From: Pyrus communis
Lineage: Eukaryota; Streptophyta; Magnoliopsida; Rosales; Rosaceae
Length of the DNA stretch: 64,000 bases
Reading direction: 5' to 3'
Assembly (NCBI RefSeq): GCF_963583255.1
Contig: NC_084817.1
Coordinates: 16,064,121 to 16,128,120 of the forward strand
In this document: positions 1 to 12,593 of the stretch, piece by piece
How the letters are laid out: each line of letters starts with the position of its first letter
Position numbering within the stretch: position 1 is the first letter of the stretch
The notes under the pieces: model-generated
Database searches by the model: none
Told to the model about the DNA's origin: nothing
Seen by the model: the letters and a program-made list of their open reading frames with translations, nothing else
Program-made: the position numbers and the translations under genes

Positions 1-255
1 GACGATATCCAAACACATGTGTTTAAAAAAATTAAAAAAAAACTGAGCGCACGGCAGAGATATGTAATTAAATGAGTTCGTTAATTTGACCTTCAATTCA
101 CTTGAGCCAGAACGAAGAATTAAACCCATATAAAAGTTAAGGACAAGCTCATACAGTTTAAAACTTTCTATTTGATGACGGAATCTGAAATCATACCCTG
201 AGGTGATACCCTCTGCAGTTTCTCCCTTTTGCAGCATTGTTGACAAAATGCCACA

Positions 256-304
256 GAGCTCATTAATTTGCCATTTAGTGTTGTCCTCGAGCTCATTAAT
301 TTGC
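256..304 (-). repeat. 33-bp in-frame tandem duplication in PDS5-like exon 17
   Basis: The 16-bp string gagctcattaatttgc occurs at 256-271 and again at 289-304, a 33-bp period, so 11 codons were duplicated without breaking the frame. The repeated peptide core is QINEL. Confidence 0.75.
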
Positions 305-1912
305 TGTTTGGTGTGAGTTCCCCGGTGTGGAAAGAAACTCTTGACAAGTGTTTTCAGGCCATATATCTGCAAAATAAATGGTTAGAGAAATCAATGGAAC
401 TATCTGTAAGAAATGAACAATTTCAATACAAGTTATTCTCTAAGTTACATAATCATCTTCGGTGATTTTGGACCCCTTGGTGGGTTGATCCTTGCATAGA
501 CACAGAATCGACCACTTCTTTCACATGAGCCCCTAACAACACTTCTAATTCATTAACCTAAATGATACATACAGGCTACGTATCATAATTCCTGCAAACT
601 ATAACAGTGCCAAAAATTCTAAACAGAAAAGGTATCCACTCTGTCAACCAAATCTTTTAGTAACGTAATGACATACTTTCTCCTCCTCCATGGTAAACAG
701 TTCAGCAAAAATTTAAATTGGTTAATTCCATACAGAAATTAAGGAAATTTTTCAAGAAGATCAGCTCAATTTAACACTGAATTGTCAACTATTTCATCAA
801 ATCCCACTCACAGCACAACTCAACTCAAGTTTTTTTCATATACAAAAATGTAATATAAAAAAACTTTTTCTAGTGTTCATTGCATATAATTTTGTCTTCT
901 TCTCACACAAATTTTTTTGTTTAAACATATAGCATTGCAAATTAATTCATGTATTTCAACCTGTTTATCAATAATAGAGTACATTAGCAGGAATCAAGAA
1001 GGGAAAGTCAAGGCACATACTCCCTGTAAACTAGAGAGAAAATCCAAACTTTGATGGTAAACACCATTAACAGCTGAACAAAATACTAATACTTTAACTG
1101 AAAAACTGTTACCATTCAGAACCCACCTTTAATTTGCAAGAATCACTAGACCAAGACACATAATCGAAAGAGTCTACATAATCTGAAGATTTCACCTACA
1201 CAAAAGAAGTTCACATATTTTACAACCAATTCTCAACGAGGACTTGAAGCAAATAAATATTCAACATAGATCCTCGTTTAGGGAAAATAAAATATCTATA
1301 TCCAAAACCTACTACATTCTGGCATCAACAAAGTCCAAATAGAGTGAGTTCATATTTATCTCACAGTTGATGTCAATTACTTGGAAAATATTTTGATATA
1401 TATAAGAGATGATCTCTCCAACTTGGCTTTGGAATGTTGAAATAGAATGCTGTGCAAGACACCCCAAGGACTGTAACAGTGTTGGCATGTTCTGCCCAAT
1501 TAGTAGAGAATCCACAAGTTCCTAGACATAATGAACAAAGTTGATTCAGTATGGATAACTCAGCATTATTTGAGTATGCATGCAAACTATGACATTCTGA
1601 AATTCTCAGATGTACAGCAAACAAAGAGGTAGTTCACTAATATATCCATATATAACCCATTGTCAGACTTGGGTCTCTTGTGAGGGTGAACTTGAACAAC
1701 AATAAGACTTTAAATAGAATGAAAATGTATACGGCACATAAACACACACACACACAAACAACACAGATGCATGTGGATATAACAAATGGTAACCCAATAC
1801 AGCTAACAACTTATTAGGAGGCAAATGAACGCCATAAAGTGTATGTGATTTAGAAATATAAATAGATTATCTATAGAACCTAGTTTATGTAAAGCTGAAA
1901 CAATATTTTAAA

Positions 1913-2446
1913 GGGCGAAGGTGTAGGCGTGGCGTTTCATGGATAGCCCCGCCTAGGCTAAAGCCTTGAGGAGTGAGGCGAAGCCTTATGGGACCTAAAT
2001 AATTGGGGGACTGCTGTGGGTTTTAAAAATAAAAGTAAAAATAGACTTGGCCAAAACAGCGTCATTTTGGGCCAAGTCATTTAAAAAAAATTAAAGACTT
2101 GGCCGAACTGACGTTGTTTTGGGCCAAGTCTTTAAACAAAATAATAATAATTTCCTCTTCTTCGCGGTCCTCTTTCTCTTGAAGAGGCCGCCGCACAATG
2201 CAACCCTAAACCCAGACGACAGAGCCTTCGACTTCAATTTACCCAGACGACAGAGCCATTCGACTTCAATTTCAGGTCACTGATGGATCGCCAGCCACCC
2301 ACCTTCAGGCTCGCCTCAGCCGCCTAGGAGCGCCTCGACCACACTTGGGCGAGTTTTCGCCTACTCCCATTGAGCAAAGGCATTACCACTCCCGCCCCGC
2401 CTCCAAAGCCGCCTAGGTGCGCCTCAGGGAGTGTTTTTTAAAACAC
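1913..2446. repeat. GCCTAGGC-rich non-autonomous element in a PDS5-like intron
   Basis: This GC-rich block inside an AT-rich intron is studded with gcctaggc/cgcctaggtgcgcctc motifs at both ends and stops at a ttttaaaaca-like border. Dense subterminal motifs of this kind suggest a hAT-like non-autonomous transposon. Clean inverted ends and a target duplication were not found, so the class is a guess. No coding capacity was seen. Confidence 0.4.
2044..2130. repeat. Two tandem imperfect palindromes
   Basis: Two 35-bp units, 2044-2078 and 2096-2130, each start with gacttggcc and end with ggccaagtc. Each is its own imperfect palindrome, at 52-bp spacing. They lie inside the GCCTAGGC-rich element. 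Confidence 0.7.
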
Positions 2447-5103
2447 TGAGCTGAAAGATACTTAACAATAAATATGGATAAACGAACCTAAAACTCCAAA
2501 CTCAAGCTAAGCATACCTTACATAGATCTTGGAAAATGAATTGCTTCGAATTATCAATTAAAGCAGCAATTGCTGAAACAGCATATTTTGACTGAACACG
2601 AGTCCCCTCCAGACAAACCCTCTCCATAAAGCGGTGGATTTCACTTCAAAGGAAGAAGAAAAAGTTAAAGCCACTCTCTAAACATTTAGAAGAAAAAATA
2701 AATAAAAAAATAAAGGTTTAGATTTGAAGGCTTTATATTTAAATTTAACAAAAGGAACGGAGAGGAAAGGAATCTATTTCTCATTTAACTGATGCCAAAG
2801 GAATATACAATGTATAAGCAAATAACAAAAGTAAAATGCCCAAATATCATAGCATGTACATTAAAGGTTGGGGTATTTTAACAATTTGACCAGTTACTCC
2901 TGTCACGTATAAGGAATAGTTACGCACGCACATTAGAAAAACTGACAAACAATTCTGACAAAGACAATGTACATGGTGCCCATGGATTGTGTGCACCATG
3001 TACAAGCTCTTTTTAATATATATTTAACAAAAACAATTCTGACAAAGAAAAAGCATCCAAAATTGAATGACTGACCAAATTAACATCAGAAATAATAAGA
3101 TAAACGAGGAGACCCTTCACAATACAGTCTCCAATGGAAAATAAAACTCATCCTGCTAAAAAAAATGCATAAGAATCAGAGAGATTGCAGAGATTACCTG
3201 AGTTTAACTGATATGTGAGGGCCTGCTTTAGCTAATAGCCTAATACTTCAATCAACTTATCATTAATTGGGTCGCTCTCATTTAATAACTTCTGAAATTG
3301 CACTTCTGAACCTCTCAGGAGAGTTGGGAAAAAGCTGGTCATTGCCTGAACCAGAAAACAATTGAAAGACAATTTCAAACAGTGAAGAGACAAATATTCC
3401 CTAGATACTTACTAGTTGGTCACACATCCAAACTTATTTACTCCTAGTCTTATCTTATATAAAACATAGATACAAGGTCCCTTCCAAAAAAAAAAACATA
3501 GATACAAGGTCCACCTCCATAAAAATAAAAAATAAAAAAGGGTAAACGCTAGTTATATACACAAAAAAACAAAAAAATAATACCTCATCCACTTATGGAA
3601 ACTAACTTATTCTCTCAAGCTTTATCCCATCGGCAATGCACGAAGCCAATTTGGGCCATTATAAGTTAGATGAAAAGCCAACATACTACCAAATGACAGC
3701 ATCAGGTGAACTCAAACTCATTCAAAAACCTGGCGCTCGTAAATCATAAAACTTAGTTCAGTCCTTGAGATTCATCGATGCCAGAAATGCTATATGTGCT
3801 TGCCAAATTGTTTCTAGACGACCACCACAACAGTAATTCATGGCCATTGCTTAAATTTAGATGCTACATGTTTTTGTGCTCGCCAACCCTTCATGGCCAT
3901 TCTCTTGGCTGGTTAGCTTTGTCTTTTTTATCACATAAACTCAATCTAACTTAAACATTCACATTCAAAAGTTTTACTCTTCTGCTGAAGAAAGTATTAT
4001 TCAAATCCTCTAGGCAAAAAAAGCTTCTTACCAGCTGAAGTCTGACAGAAGCAGCCTCCTAGTGCCTCTTTCCGGGACTGTTGCTAGATAGATCATCTAG
4101 AATACAGCAAACATGCTCTGCACTGAATATATTGTAAGAGCATTTCGAGGTGAGTGTCCATAGAAACTCAAAATTCTGATGTTTCCCCCCAATCATATTC
4201 AGAAATTTGTCCTGATAAGAAGACAATAAGTAAATAACACAAATTTTTAACAAAGGAAAAAATAAAAGTAAACTATTATAATTTTGTTACAATCAAATTT
4301 CTTAATCAATAATCATATAAAAGAAAAATCACCAATAAAATGCAAGACCATCTTTTGACACCACCACATTAGTAACCAAGTTGAAATCCAACTTGCCTTC
4401 CCACAATACAAAATAACTCCCATCAAAATTACAAGGAGTCAAATCATCGATTCAAGCAAACAAAAAGTTGATCCCACTTGACCTAATTTAATTCCAACCA
4501 TGACTTCTCTAGTATAGAAAGACTATAAGCGGAAATTGTCTTAAAGAAATGGTCTTCGTGCAATTGTAGTTACACCAGAGAGTTCCATAATGTGTTTCTG
4601 GTTTTCCGGAGAAGTTTTGAACGACTCCTCCATATTCCTATATTTGCATTGATTAAACAAAAAGCAAGTTAAAAGTTAAACCTTATAAATGACAAGCACT
4701 GTTTGCAAGTTGCCCCAACTCCACAAAAACTACCAATATAGGACGCCATATATGATCCTATTCAACCGTTTTTGCCCTCCCCATATCATGAAACACTTTT
4801 AAAAAGGCAAGGTTCATTGAACTTAAAGCTCTAGCCTTCAACAACATTGACAACTGAGATAGACAACAAATGCCATAAAGAACCTATATTAGGAATTAAT
4901 TTCTCTACCTCTTTTGAGCAGTGAAACCATACTCTTTAATGAACCATAACTTAATATAGGATCTATACAACTAAAGTTTATATGAGGAAACCTGCATGTT
5001 ATCTTTGCAATGTAAATCAACCAGATCCAAATTAATGAGCTAAGGATATACAATAAGAAATAATTAGCTTAAATTCTATGTTTACCGCATAAGACATGAA
5101 AAT

Positions 5104-5106
<3 letters not shown>

Positions 5107-5134
<28 letters not shown>
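5107..5134. repeat. (AT)n microsatellite
   Basis: Fourteen AT dinucleotides in an intron of the PDS5-like pseudogene. Confidence 0.95.
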
Positions 5135-5138
<4 letters not shown>

Positions 5139-8100
5139 TGCAACAAAGAAAGACATACATGTGGGTTCCATACAAAGTACTATATGCACACACATAAGTA
5201 CGTGCATGTACCCGACAAACATACACATGCGGAAGTGCTCAAAGAGGAAGAAGGGCATTCATGGGATCATTTAATTAAAAGTAAAGGTACAATAGACGCA
5301 CTCTGCTGGTCCGGGCATCTTTAAATTGCACTGCATCCAATAACAGAGCAAGCGAATTAAAATTGTTATTATCTTTCATTTGGTTCAATTTTCCAAAGCG
5401 CTCTTCCGCTCTTGAAGGGTCTGCAAAGGAGACTGCCATTTTTGGGAACTGAACTTTGTATCACTTCTGCATCTCTTCCGAATTATTCCCCTGCAACATA
5501 ATGTCAACTGCTTCAATTACTCAAAACTAATCAAGTATAGCCAAGAAGTAAAGAACTGCCATCCAGTTGCCTGTACAGACCATCATAACTTACACAACTT
5601 TCTTCAACGTGTAAATAAATTTAAAAAAAAATGAAATATAAAGAAAACATAGAGCACCCTGATAAGCTAAAAAATATAAGGTTTATATACAAAGTCTATT
5701 ACACAGCATTAGTCACAGGCACAATGGTGTATGCTGAATGCTTTGAAAATTGCTGTTGAAAGATATCTCAAAGGAAGCTTAACATCTACTAGTTATTGAA
5801 TTTTCCAGGAAAGAAAAATTTCAAGATAATGCTAAGCCACATTTTGGGCTCTAGAAGCAGTCACAGGTGAGTGATGCCTAATTGAACACTAGGGCATATT
5901 TTCATTACTAAAAATACCGAAATCAAGTCAAAACAGGAAATGAGGAAAAAAATCTTCCACATGGTGAACCAATACTCATAAAAAGGAGGGAAGCAATCAC
6001 TTTTGGATTTTAGTAAGAATCCAGCCTCAAGCAGTGTATATTCGCATAAAGGGGCTTTGGTCTACTCTAAAGTCATAATAGTGATTAACAAATTAAAATT
6101 TTCCAGACATCAGTTAAGCATGCATTTCCAAGAACATAAATTAGCTCAACAAGACAAGGCTTCCCTATAATGGACAGTGCAATATGTATTCACATTTCAG
6201 TAGGTATATAAAATTCATCCTTAGCAAGTGTGAGTTTCAAGTACTCTACCTTCTCTTTCTTTCGATTGGCCAAATAAGTCCGCATCTCATTTTGCAACCT
6301 ATAAAACATTTGTACGTTGTAAAGAACAGATCATTCACATTAACTGCAGCAAGAGTGAGTTAGTGATAATACCTTTGTTTCTGAAATAAAATAGAGTTCA
6401 AAGCCTTTGTATGAAGCAGGGTGAAAAGAGAAAACAAGTGGATCCAGTGCCTTGTAATTTCCTCAACTGAAGGAACAGCTGGAAATAGATCTTCTGCAAG
6501 CACAAGCTCCATATTTTGGGACATAAAGTCAAACAATAAGAAAAATGATAATAGTCAAATACCACCTTTTAAAGCATTGGTTTATTTTAAAAAGACAGAG
6601 CATGTGAGAAAACAAACCTGAAATCCATACAATCTTTATCAAAGCATAGCATCAATATTTTACATGGAATCTGTTCAAAGTGGTCACTTATCGTCATGCT
6701 ACCTTCAAAGCATTTGTTATAATAATCTCGATATACTTCCATCAACTTCTGTAGAGCTTTCTTTCTAATAGTTATCTGCAAATAAAACAAGCAATTATAA
6801 ATACAAGACAGCATGTGTAACTTAGCAAACTGAAACTTTTTTCTGTAGAAATACCGTCTTGTCCCGAAGTCTTTCAGTGGTCTGAGATATTATTTTGGGA
6901 GGAAAGCATCTCATATTAGACATGGCAAGATCACAGGCAACAACCACTGCTTGTGTTCTCACTCTATCACCAAAATCTAGAAGTCGACTTTCAAGGGCAG
7001 CTGTTTAAAGCAACAAACTAGTATAAGTAAGATCCCGAGAATTACATAATCAGAAGTCATATAGGAAACAGAAAATGTTCCATAACTTACGGAGAACTTC
7101 TTGTGATTCTGCCCCAGAGGGATTGGTCATGTAACAAACTTTAGCACATTGTAAAGCACTAACCCTAACGTCCGCAGATTTATCAGAGATTTTTCAAAAA
7201 CTCAATGAAGAGGTCATGATACCTTTGTGCAATATGGTGATCAGGCAGTGTGAAAAGTATTCCAATCAAATTAACAGCTTTTAGTCGCACATCAACCTGA
7301 TCAGTCTATAGAAAAATAATCGGAGTCAGGTGATATTTATTGATTGCTTTTAAAGCACAAGTCAGGACCATAAGAGAACTATGAAGGAAGAGAAGAAAAG
7401 ATCCTATGCCAAGAGATGAAATGATTAAATCAAAACAAAATGAACTAAGACATGAAGACATACCAATAACTATTGAGTCAAATTTGGAATGACAGCAAGA
7501 AGTATCTGAGGAGCACACCCAAAAATTTTAAAAATGATATCATGGTTAAATTCTTTGAGCTCACTCCCATCAGCATCTCCATCCAAAATACAAGATGTCA
7601 GAAACCCACAAACAAAGGACTTAAGTTTGTCTGCGCACGTTTGAATCACAGAAACTGCAAGCTGGGAAGAAGCACAGTCTGCATTCTGTAAAACATAATA
7701 TAAGAAACAGAATAATATTTAATAGTTAATTGAGGTAAATATTGATATCGAGCATGAGCAGATAAGAAGCACTAAATCTTTACACTTTATTTGTTTAATC
7801 AAAAGATGTTGTGTTGTAAAACTAATTTAAAATGTAAAACAGTCTACATGAAAATGGGCATTTTCAACACAATTTCCTTTTGTTTGGCTGTGACTGCAAA
7901 ATGCCCATTTCATCCCAAATTCCTTATTAAAACAAACATTTTTGTCCAAAAGGTAACAAGAGGCATTCCAAACAGTATACAAAAATCTCACATTCACTTG
8001 TAGTCAATATTCCTCTTTTCCTGTCAGGTTGGAGACCCAAATTAGAAATTAATCCATGATCTCACAAGCAACTAGTACATGAAGAAACAGATTCAATATG

Positions 8101-8700
8101 ATCCCAGTTTTTCTACTATAATACCAGAACATAATGCATAGGACATTTTCCCTATGACCAACAACCAAATTATGATAAGCGGAATGCAACATTTTAACTA
8201 CCATGCCACCACAATCCCACTTACTATATATCAGTGAAAGTAAATAAACATGGGTTGGAAAAAGCTCATATTGTAACAAGCATTGCTTTGCCAACCGTTC
8301 TACTTAACAATAGTGAACATTGTTTTGATACCAAAAACATGTAGGACTAGTATATCATGTAAATAAATGTTTCTATAAACCATTTTAAGCATACATTATC
8401 AAACACTTGCCATTAACTCCGTCACAAGATTGCATAGAACCATATCCAAAAGTGGCTGAGAAGCTTCCTTGTTTAGTATATAAACCATTATAGACAAAAT
8501 ATCATTTATCAAACTCTGCTGATGGTGTTGCCTACAGGGAAAAAATGCAAGGGATTATAATTGATGTCATCATAGTTAAGCCACCAAACTTACATACATT
8601 AAAACATAACAAATTGCACTTAACAGATTCAGAGACACTCTAATCTCAGATGCTTATAACTTGGTAAAACATAAACGTAGAGCATGTTCTAGCCATCTAA

Positions 8701-9636
8701 GGACATCTCCAACCGAAGGAGGGCCAGAGAGCTCGTTTTAGCCCTATAGCCCTCCAAGAAATTAATATTTTAATGAACAATGTCAGGCCATATTTCTTAC
8801 CATCTCCAACCGAGGGGCCAAAGGGCCATAGGCCAAACATAGCCCTGTGACAAAAAACCATCTCCAACCGAGGGGGCCAAAGGGCCATAGGGCCAAACAT
8901 AATTTATTATTTTAATTTAAAAACTACAACTTAAATTAAAAACTACAACTTAAATTTAAAACCTAAAACTTAAATTTAAAAACTACAACAACTTAAATTT
9001 AAAGTCTATAATCATCATCATCATCATCCACCATTGTAGGATTATAGTCGGAGAACTCCCCCTCACACTATCTTCTAAGACCCATCTATAAGCCTTGCAA
9101 AGAGCTTCATCTTCTTTTCGGGTCCAAACCCTACCTTTCATTGCAGATGTGGCCTTTTGAAAATTATTGAAAAAGTTGAAGGAAAGGTTATTGGAAGAGG
9201 TAAGAAAATAGAATGAAGTAAGATAGTATGGAATGGTAAAATTATGTGAGAAATGGTGTAGGAATGGCTTAGGTATTTATAGGAAAAAAATGGGAATTTT
9301 ACAAAAAAATTTGGTCGAAAAAAAATAAATTCAAATCCAACGGCTAACTAACGTTAGCTAGCCGTTGGTTTCAAATAATTGGGCCAGCCCGGGGCTAGCT
9401 GGCCGGCTCCTTTGGGTCAGCTAGTTGGCCTGATTCCTCTTTTTGGCCCGGTGGGGCCCATGAGCCCTTTGGCCTAGTCCTCGGTTGAAGACAGTTTTCG
9501 TGTCATTTCAGGTTATTTTCGGCCCAATTATTACTTTTCGAATCAGGCCAACCGGCTGACCCAAAGTAGCCGTTGGTTTCAAATATTTGGGCCGGCTCGG
9601 GGCTGGCTGGCTCCTTCAGATCGGTTGGAGATGGCC
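8701..9636 (-). mobile_element. PIF/Harbinger-like element with ORF1 remnant
   Basis: The terminal inverted repeats are ggacatctccaaccga (8701-8716) and its complement at 9621-9636, with one mismatch. A TAA target duplication lies on each side (8698-8700 and 9637-9639). A 3-bp TAA/TTA duplication is the PIF/Harbinger hallmark. The minus strand around 9010-9130 reads KxDEALCKAYRWV followed by DDDDD. This is typical of the Myb/GT1-like ORF1 protein of plant PIF elements. No transposase is present. Near each other at 8806 and 8860, the string catctccaaccgaggg is repeated internally. The element sits in the intron between PDS5-like exons 3 and 4. Confidence 0.8.
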
Positions 9637-10508
9637 TAAGTTACAGGCAGTTATTACTTTTCTTTATTCCATGAAAGTGGAAATCTAATCGTAGAATGTA
9701 ATAAGCACTGATTCCTCCAGAATTATCAATTACGAAGAACCCAAACATAAAAGAGTAGCATGGAAAGTCAAAACTAGGAATTACCTCACAACAGAGAAGA
9801 ATATATTGAACATTTCGAGATCTAGATCATTGCAGTTAATATCCAACATGATCACACAACATTTACATCGTGCAACAGTCTCTACTATTTTAGCCCTCCT
9901 CGAGAAGAGCGGGCTTTCCATGTCAGCTAGCTTCACGAACATGCTGATAATGAGTTTTAAAATGTTCTAAACAAAAGAAGAGTGTAAGCATCTTGCAAAT
10001 GAAGAGTACACATTCAAATCAGACATGCGCAAATGCACACATACCCTTAGATATTTGTCGGCGAAAGGAGGTTCGGGTGCCATAGCCCGAAACATTTCAG
10101 TGACACAAATGGCCACTAGAAGCCTGACATCCTTATGCTGAAGCAAGCTATGCACAATAACTTCTCTCAGGGGCTCCAACTTCCTAGAAGCTTCAGCCGA
10201 AGATGCCTGTTCTAACTGTGACAATGCACTCGCAGCTTGCTGTGAAACGAAGCATACAAATTACAAAACAAGCAAAGCCCCAACGATCAACTCAAATCGC
10301 TAGGGCGACGAAATGAACAAACTCAAATACAAAACTCCACATTAAACAAAAACCCGCAATTCCAATTCAAACATGGAATTATATAAACTATTCGAACACA
10401 AAAAATTGCTTACTCGGAGCGATTTGACGATGGAGTCCTTGTTTGGGCGGTTTGGCAGCGGAGGAGGGTGCCGATTTCGGAGACGAGCTGCAGCGCGGAC
10501 TCAGCCAT

Positions 10509-10897
10509 TGGGGCAGTGAATCGGAGAGAAACCCTAACTCAGAGACGGGTGTTTTGGCAGTGGTGCAGCGGACGGGCATTCGATCAGAGGCGGAAACCGC
10601 GATCGCAGGTCTCGGGGAGGACAAGAGCTTGACGAGTGTGACGAAAGAGTGAGGGGACTTCCGGACGTTTGAGTGGAGGGGGGCTTTAATTGCTGAGAGG
10701 CTCCCGCCTTTGGGGCGCGTTGAGCAAACGCGCCTGTTGTGGGAGTGGTAAGGAAAATGGAGGTTTGTTGAGTGTGGATATTTTACCCGCCAAATAAAAT
10801 GTGGCCTTTTGGAGTCAAAACCTACCCATGTCTGGGGCTATTTGGGGTTATTAATACCCACCTTTGTCGTCTTTTTCATTTTGCCGTAAGTTGCCAC
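10509..10897. other. Upstream flank of the PDS5-like pseudogene
   Basis: This is the 5' flank of the pseudogene, with aaccctaa in the presumed leader. Nothing else was recognised and there is no intact reading frame of note. Confidence 0.4.
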
Positions 10898-11042
10898 TTA
10901 GTAATATAGTTTAATGTGATATTCTTCTTTACTTGAGGTTTGAGATTCAAATTTCGTGTATAACTAATTCAATACTAAATTAAATTATTCACCCATTTTA
11001 CTGTAAAGTATATTGTCATACTAAAATAATAATAATAATAAT
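10898..11042 (+). repeat. SINE-like remnant
   Basis: It reads like the tRNA-derived SINE seen at 28262 and 38858: a cacttagta start, a degenerate B-box-like gagattcaaatttc, and a 3' tail ending in a run of aataat. It is strongly diverged. Confidence 0.4.
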
Positions 11043-11419
11043 TTTGCCATAAGTTTTTTAAATTATTCTATATTTTTTAATTACTAATGATATTATTATT
11101 TCACTATTTATTGACAATTTATAGCATACGCAATCAATTTCTTGTTAATCATTACTGAAAGCTTGATAAGTCACATAAAAAATTAGGACATTTTGGTACC
11201 ATCTGAATTAGTAAAACCAAATCTAATTCTAAGCTAAATGCTATTTTTTAGGTTTTATTCCCTCCTCCCAAACCCAACCCATGTTAAATGTGTGGACTAA
11301 AAGCTAAAAACTAAAAGCCAAAAGCCAAATTCTCCCTAGGATTTAGCCCAGAAAATGGTGTGGACATCACCAGCGGGACCCCACCCACATGGACATGTTT
11401 CCCATAATTTATCAAATTC

Positions 11420-11795
11420 AACAACTGAGATCGAATATAATCAAATCTAACGATAAAAAAAAATATAACGGCCCAAATTTAAATCCATCGGCAAAAATAA
11501 TTAAAAAAATTATTTAACTCAAAATTCATCCAAATTTAGTTATTTTTCAATATTTATCGGAATTTAAATATTTTTAGGTTAAAATATTCATAAAATTAAA
11601 TTATGATAGTGTACATAATTTTTTTTTTAAATTACTTTAAAAGAAAAAATTAGCCTAAATTTATTCTTTAATAATTTCAGACTAAAAAATTTAGGCCAGA
11701 AGGATTGGAGTAGAAAAGCTGTTTCTGGGCTAAAATCTAAATTTTCTAGGCTAAAAATTTTAGGTTTTAGCCTAAGGGTTGGAGATGGTCTAAGT
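11420..11795 (-). repeat. PIF-type MITE, same family as 44170-44685
   Basis: An AT-rich block with the strings ggaatttaaatatttttagg and tgacaatta-free A/T runs also appears, in inverted orientation, at 44170-44685. Its right end reads gggttggagatggtctaag, the common plant PIF-like terminus. The left terminus is not resolved. Confidence 0.45.
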
Positions 11796-12241
11796 ATGTG
11801 CACAATTTCCATCCAGACTTTTTATTTTAGCAATATACCACCCAAACTTTAAATTTGGTGCAAATCTACAACCTGCATCCAAGTTTTTGTTAAATAATTT
11901 TAAGAGCGCCCACAGTTCTTTTTTATAAAATTCCTATATTCTCCTTGTATTAGAAAATCTATAAAAATTTAAAATTTAAAAAAAAAAAAAAAGCTAAAAT
12001 GATCATGAAGTGCTAGCAACATTTGCATTAACTTTTGCATTTGGACCTTTTCGCTCCTTCAAATGACACTTGCCTAATGCTGCCATTATTTCAGTGGAGA
12101 AAGAGAGAGAGTGGGAGAGGACTGGGGAGGGACTGGGTTGGGCAGGGATAGTTATGGTTAGGTTGGGTATTGTTTTATGTGTGAATAAAATGATACGTAT
12201 AGTTTTAAGGAGTGAATTAGTTTAAATGCTGCTAGCATTCC
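11796..12241. other. Intergenic stretch, nothing recognised
   Basis: AT-rich sequence with a short poly-A (near 11978) and a GA-rich patch near 12100. No reading frame, RNA gene or clear repeat border was seen. Confidence 0.5.
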
Positions 12242-12524
12242 TATCACATTCCGACCTGGGGCGAATCATTTTCCAGACCTACTCTACCACCGTAGCATAA
12301 TATTGTCCGCTTTGAGCTTACCATTCCCTCACGGTTTTGTTTTTGAGAACTCACGAGCAACTTCCCAGTGGGTCACCCATCATGGGATTGCTCTAGCCCC
12401 CTTCTCGCTTAACTTCGGAGTTCCTACGGAACCCAAAGCCAGTGAACTCCCAAAAAGTCTCATGCTAGGTAGGGATGGAAATATACATATAAGGATCACT
12501 CCCTAGGCGATGTGGGATCTTACA
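12242..12524 (-). repeat. Cassandra 3' LTR
   Basis: A 283-bp LTR; its outer end reads tatcacatt instead of the tgtcacatc of its partner, so one terminal base has decayed. Confidence 0.88.
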
Positions 12525-12593
12525 ATCCACCTCTCTTAAGGCCCCGACGTCCTCGCCGGCACACCACGGTCAGGGTTAGGCTCTGATACCAAT

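Larger units (their letters stand above)
197..10508 (-). pseudogene. PDS5-like: PDS5-like sister chromatid cohesion protein, multi-exon pseudogene (runs off left edge)
   Basis: PDS5 is a HEAT-repeat partner of the cohesin ring. Seventeen minus-strand exons can be followed: 10508-10414, 10239-10045, 9966-9785, 8531-8411, 7685-7464, 7305-7091, 7000-6855, 6775-6618, about 6521-6373, 6298-6250, 5490-5302, 4211-4032, 3345-3198, 2643-2517, 1521-1381, 1195-1127 and 366-197. Recognisable stretches include [29 protein letters not shown] and [15 protein letters not shown]. Lesions: the ATG frame at 10508 is one base out of register with the end of exon 1; TAG at 7472-7470; a 2-nt deletion near 7190-7200; TG instead of AG at the acceptor near 6522; TGA at 5463-5461; TAG at 4061-4059; and an 8-nt insertion in exon 13 near 3233-3240. 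Introns are kept, so this is a decayed duplicate rather than a retrocopy. Family identity is confident; which PDS5 paralogue is not. Confidence 0.9.

Noticed and set aside
10388..10652. Open frames on both strands over the first PDS5-like exon
   Set aside because: The minus frame of 78 codons is out of register with the conserved PDS5 N-terminus; the plus frame is an antisense shadow.
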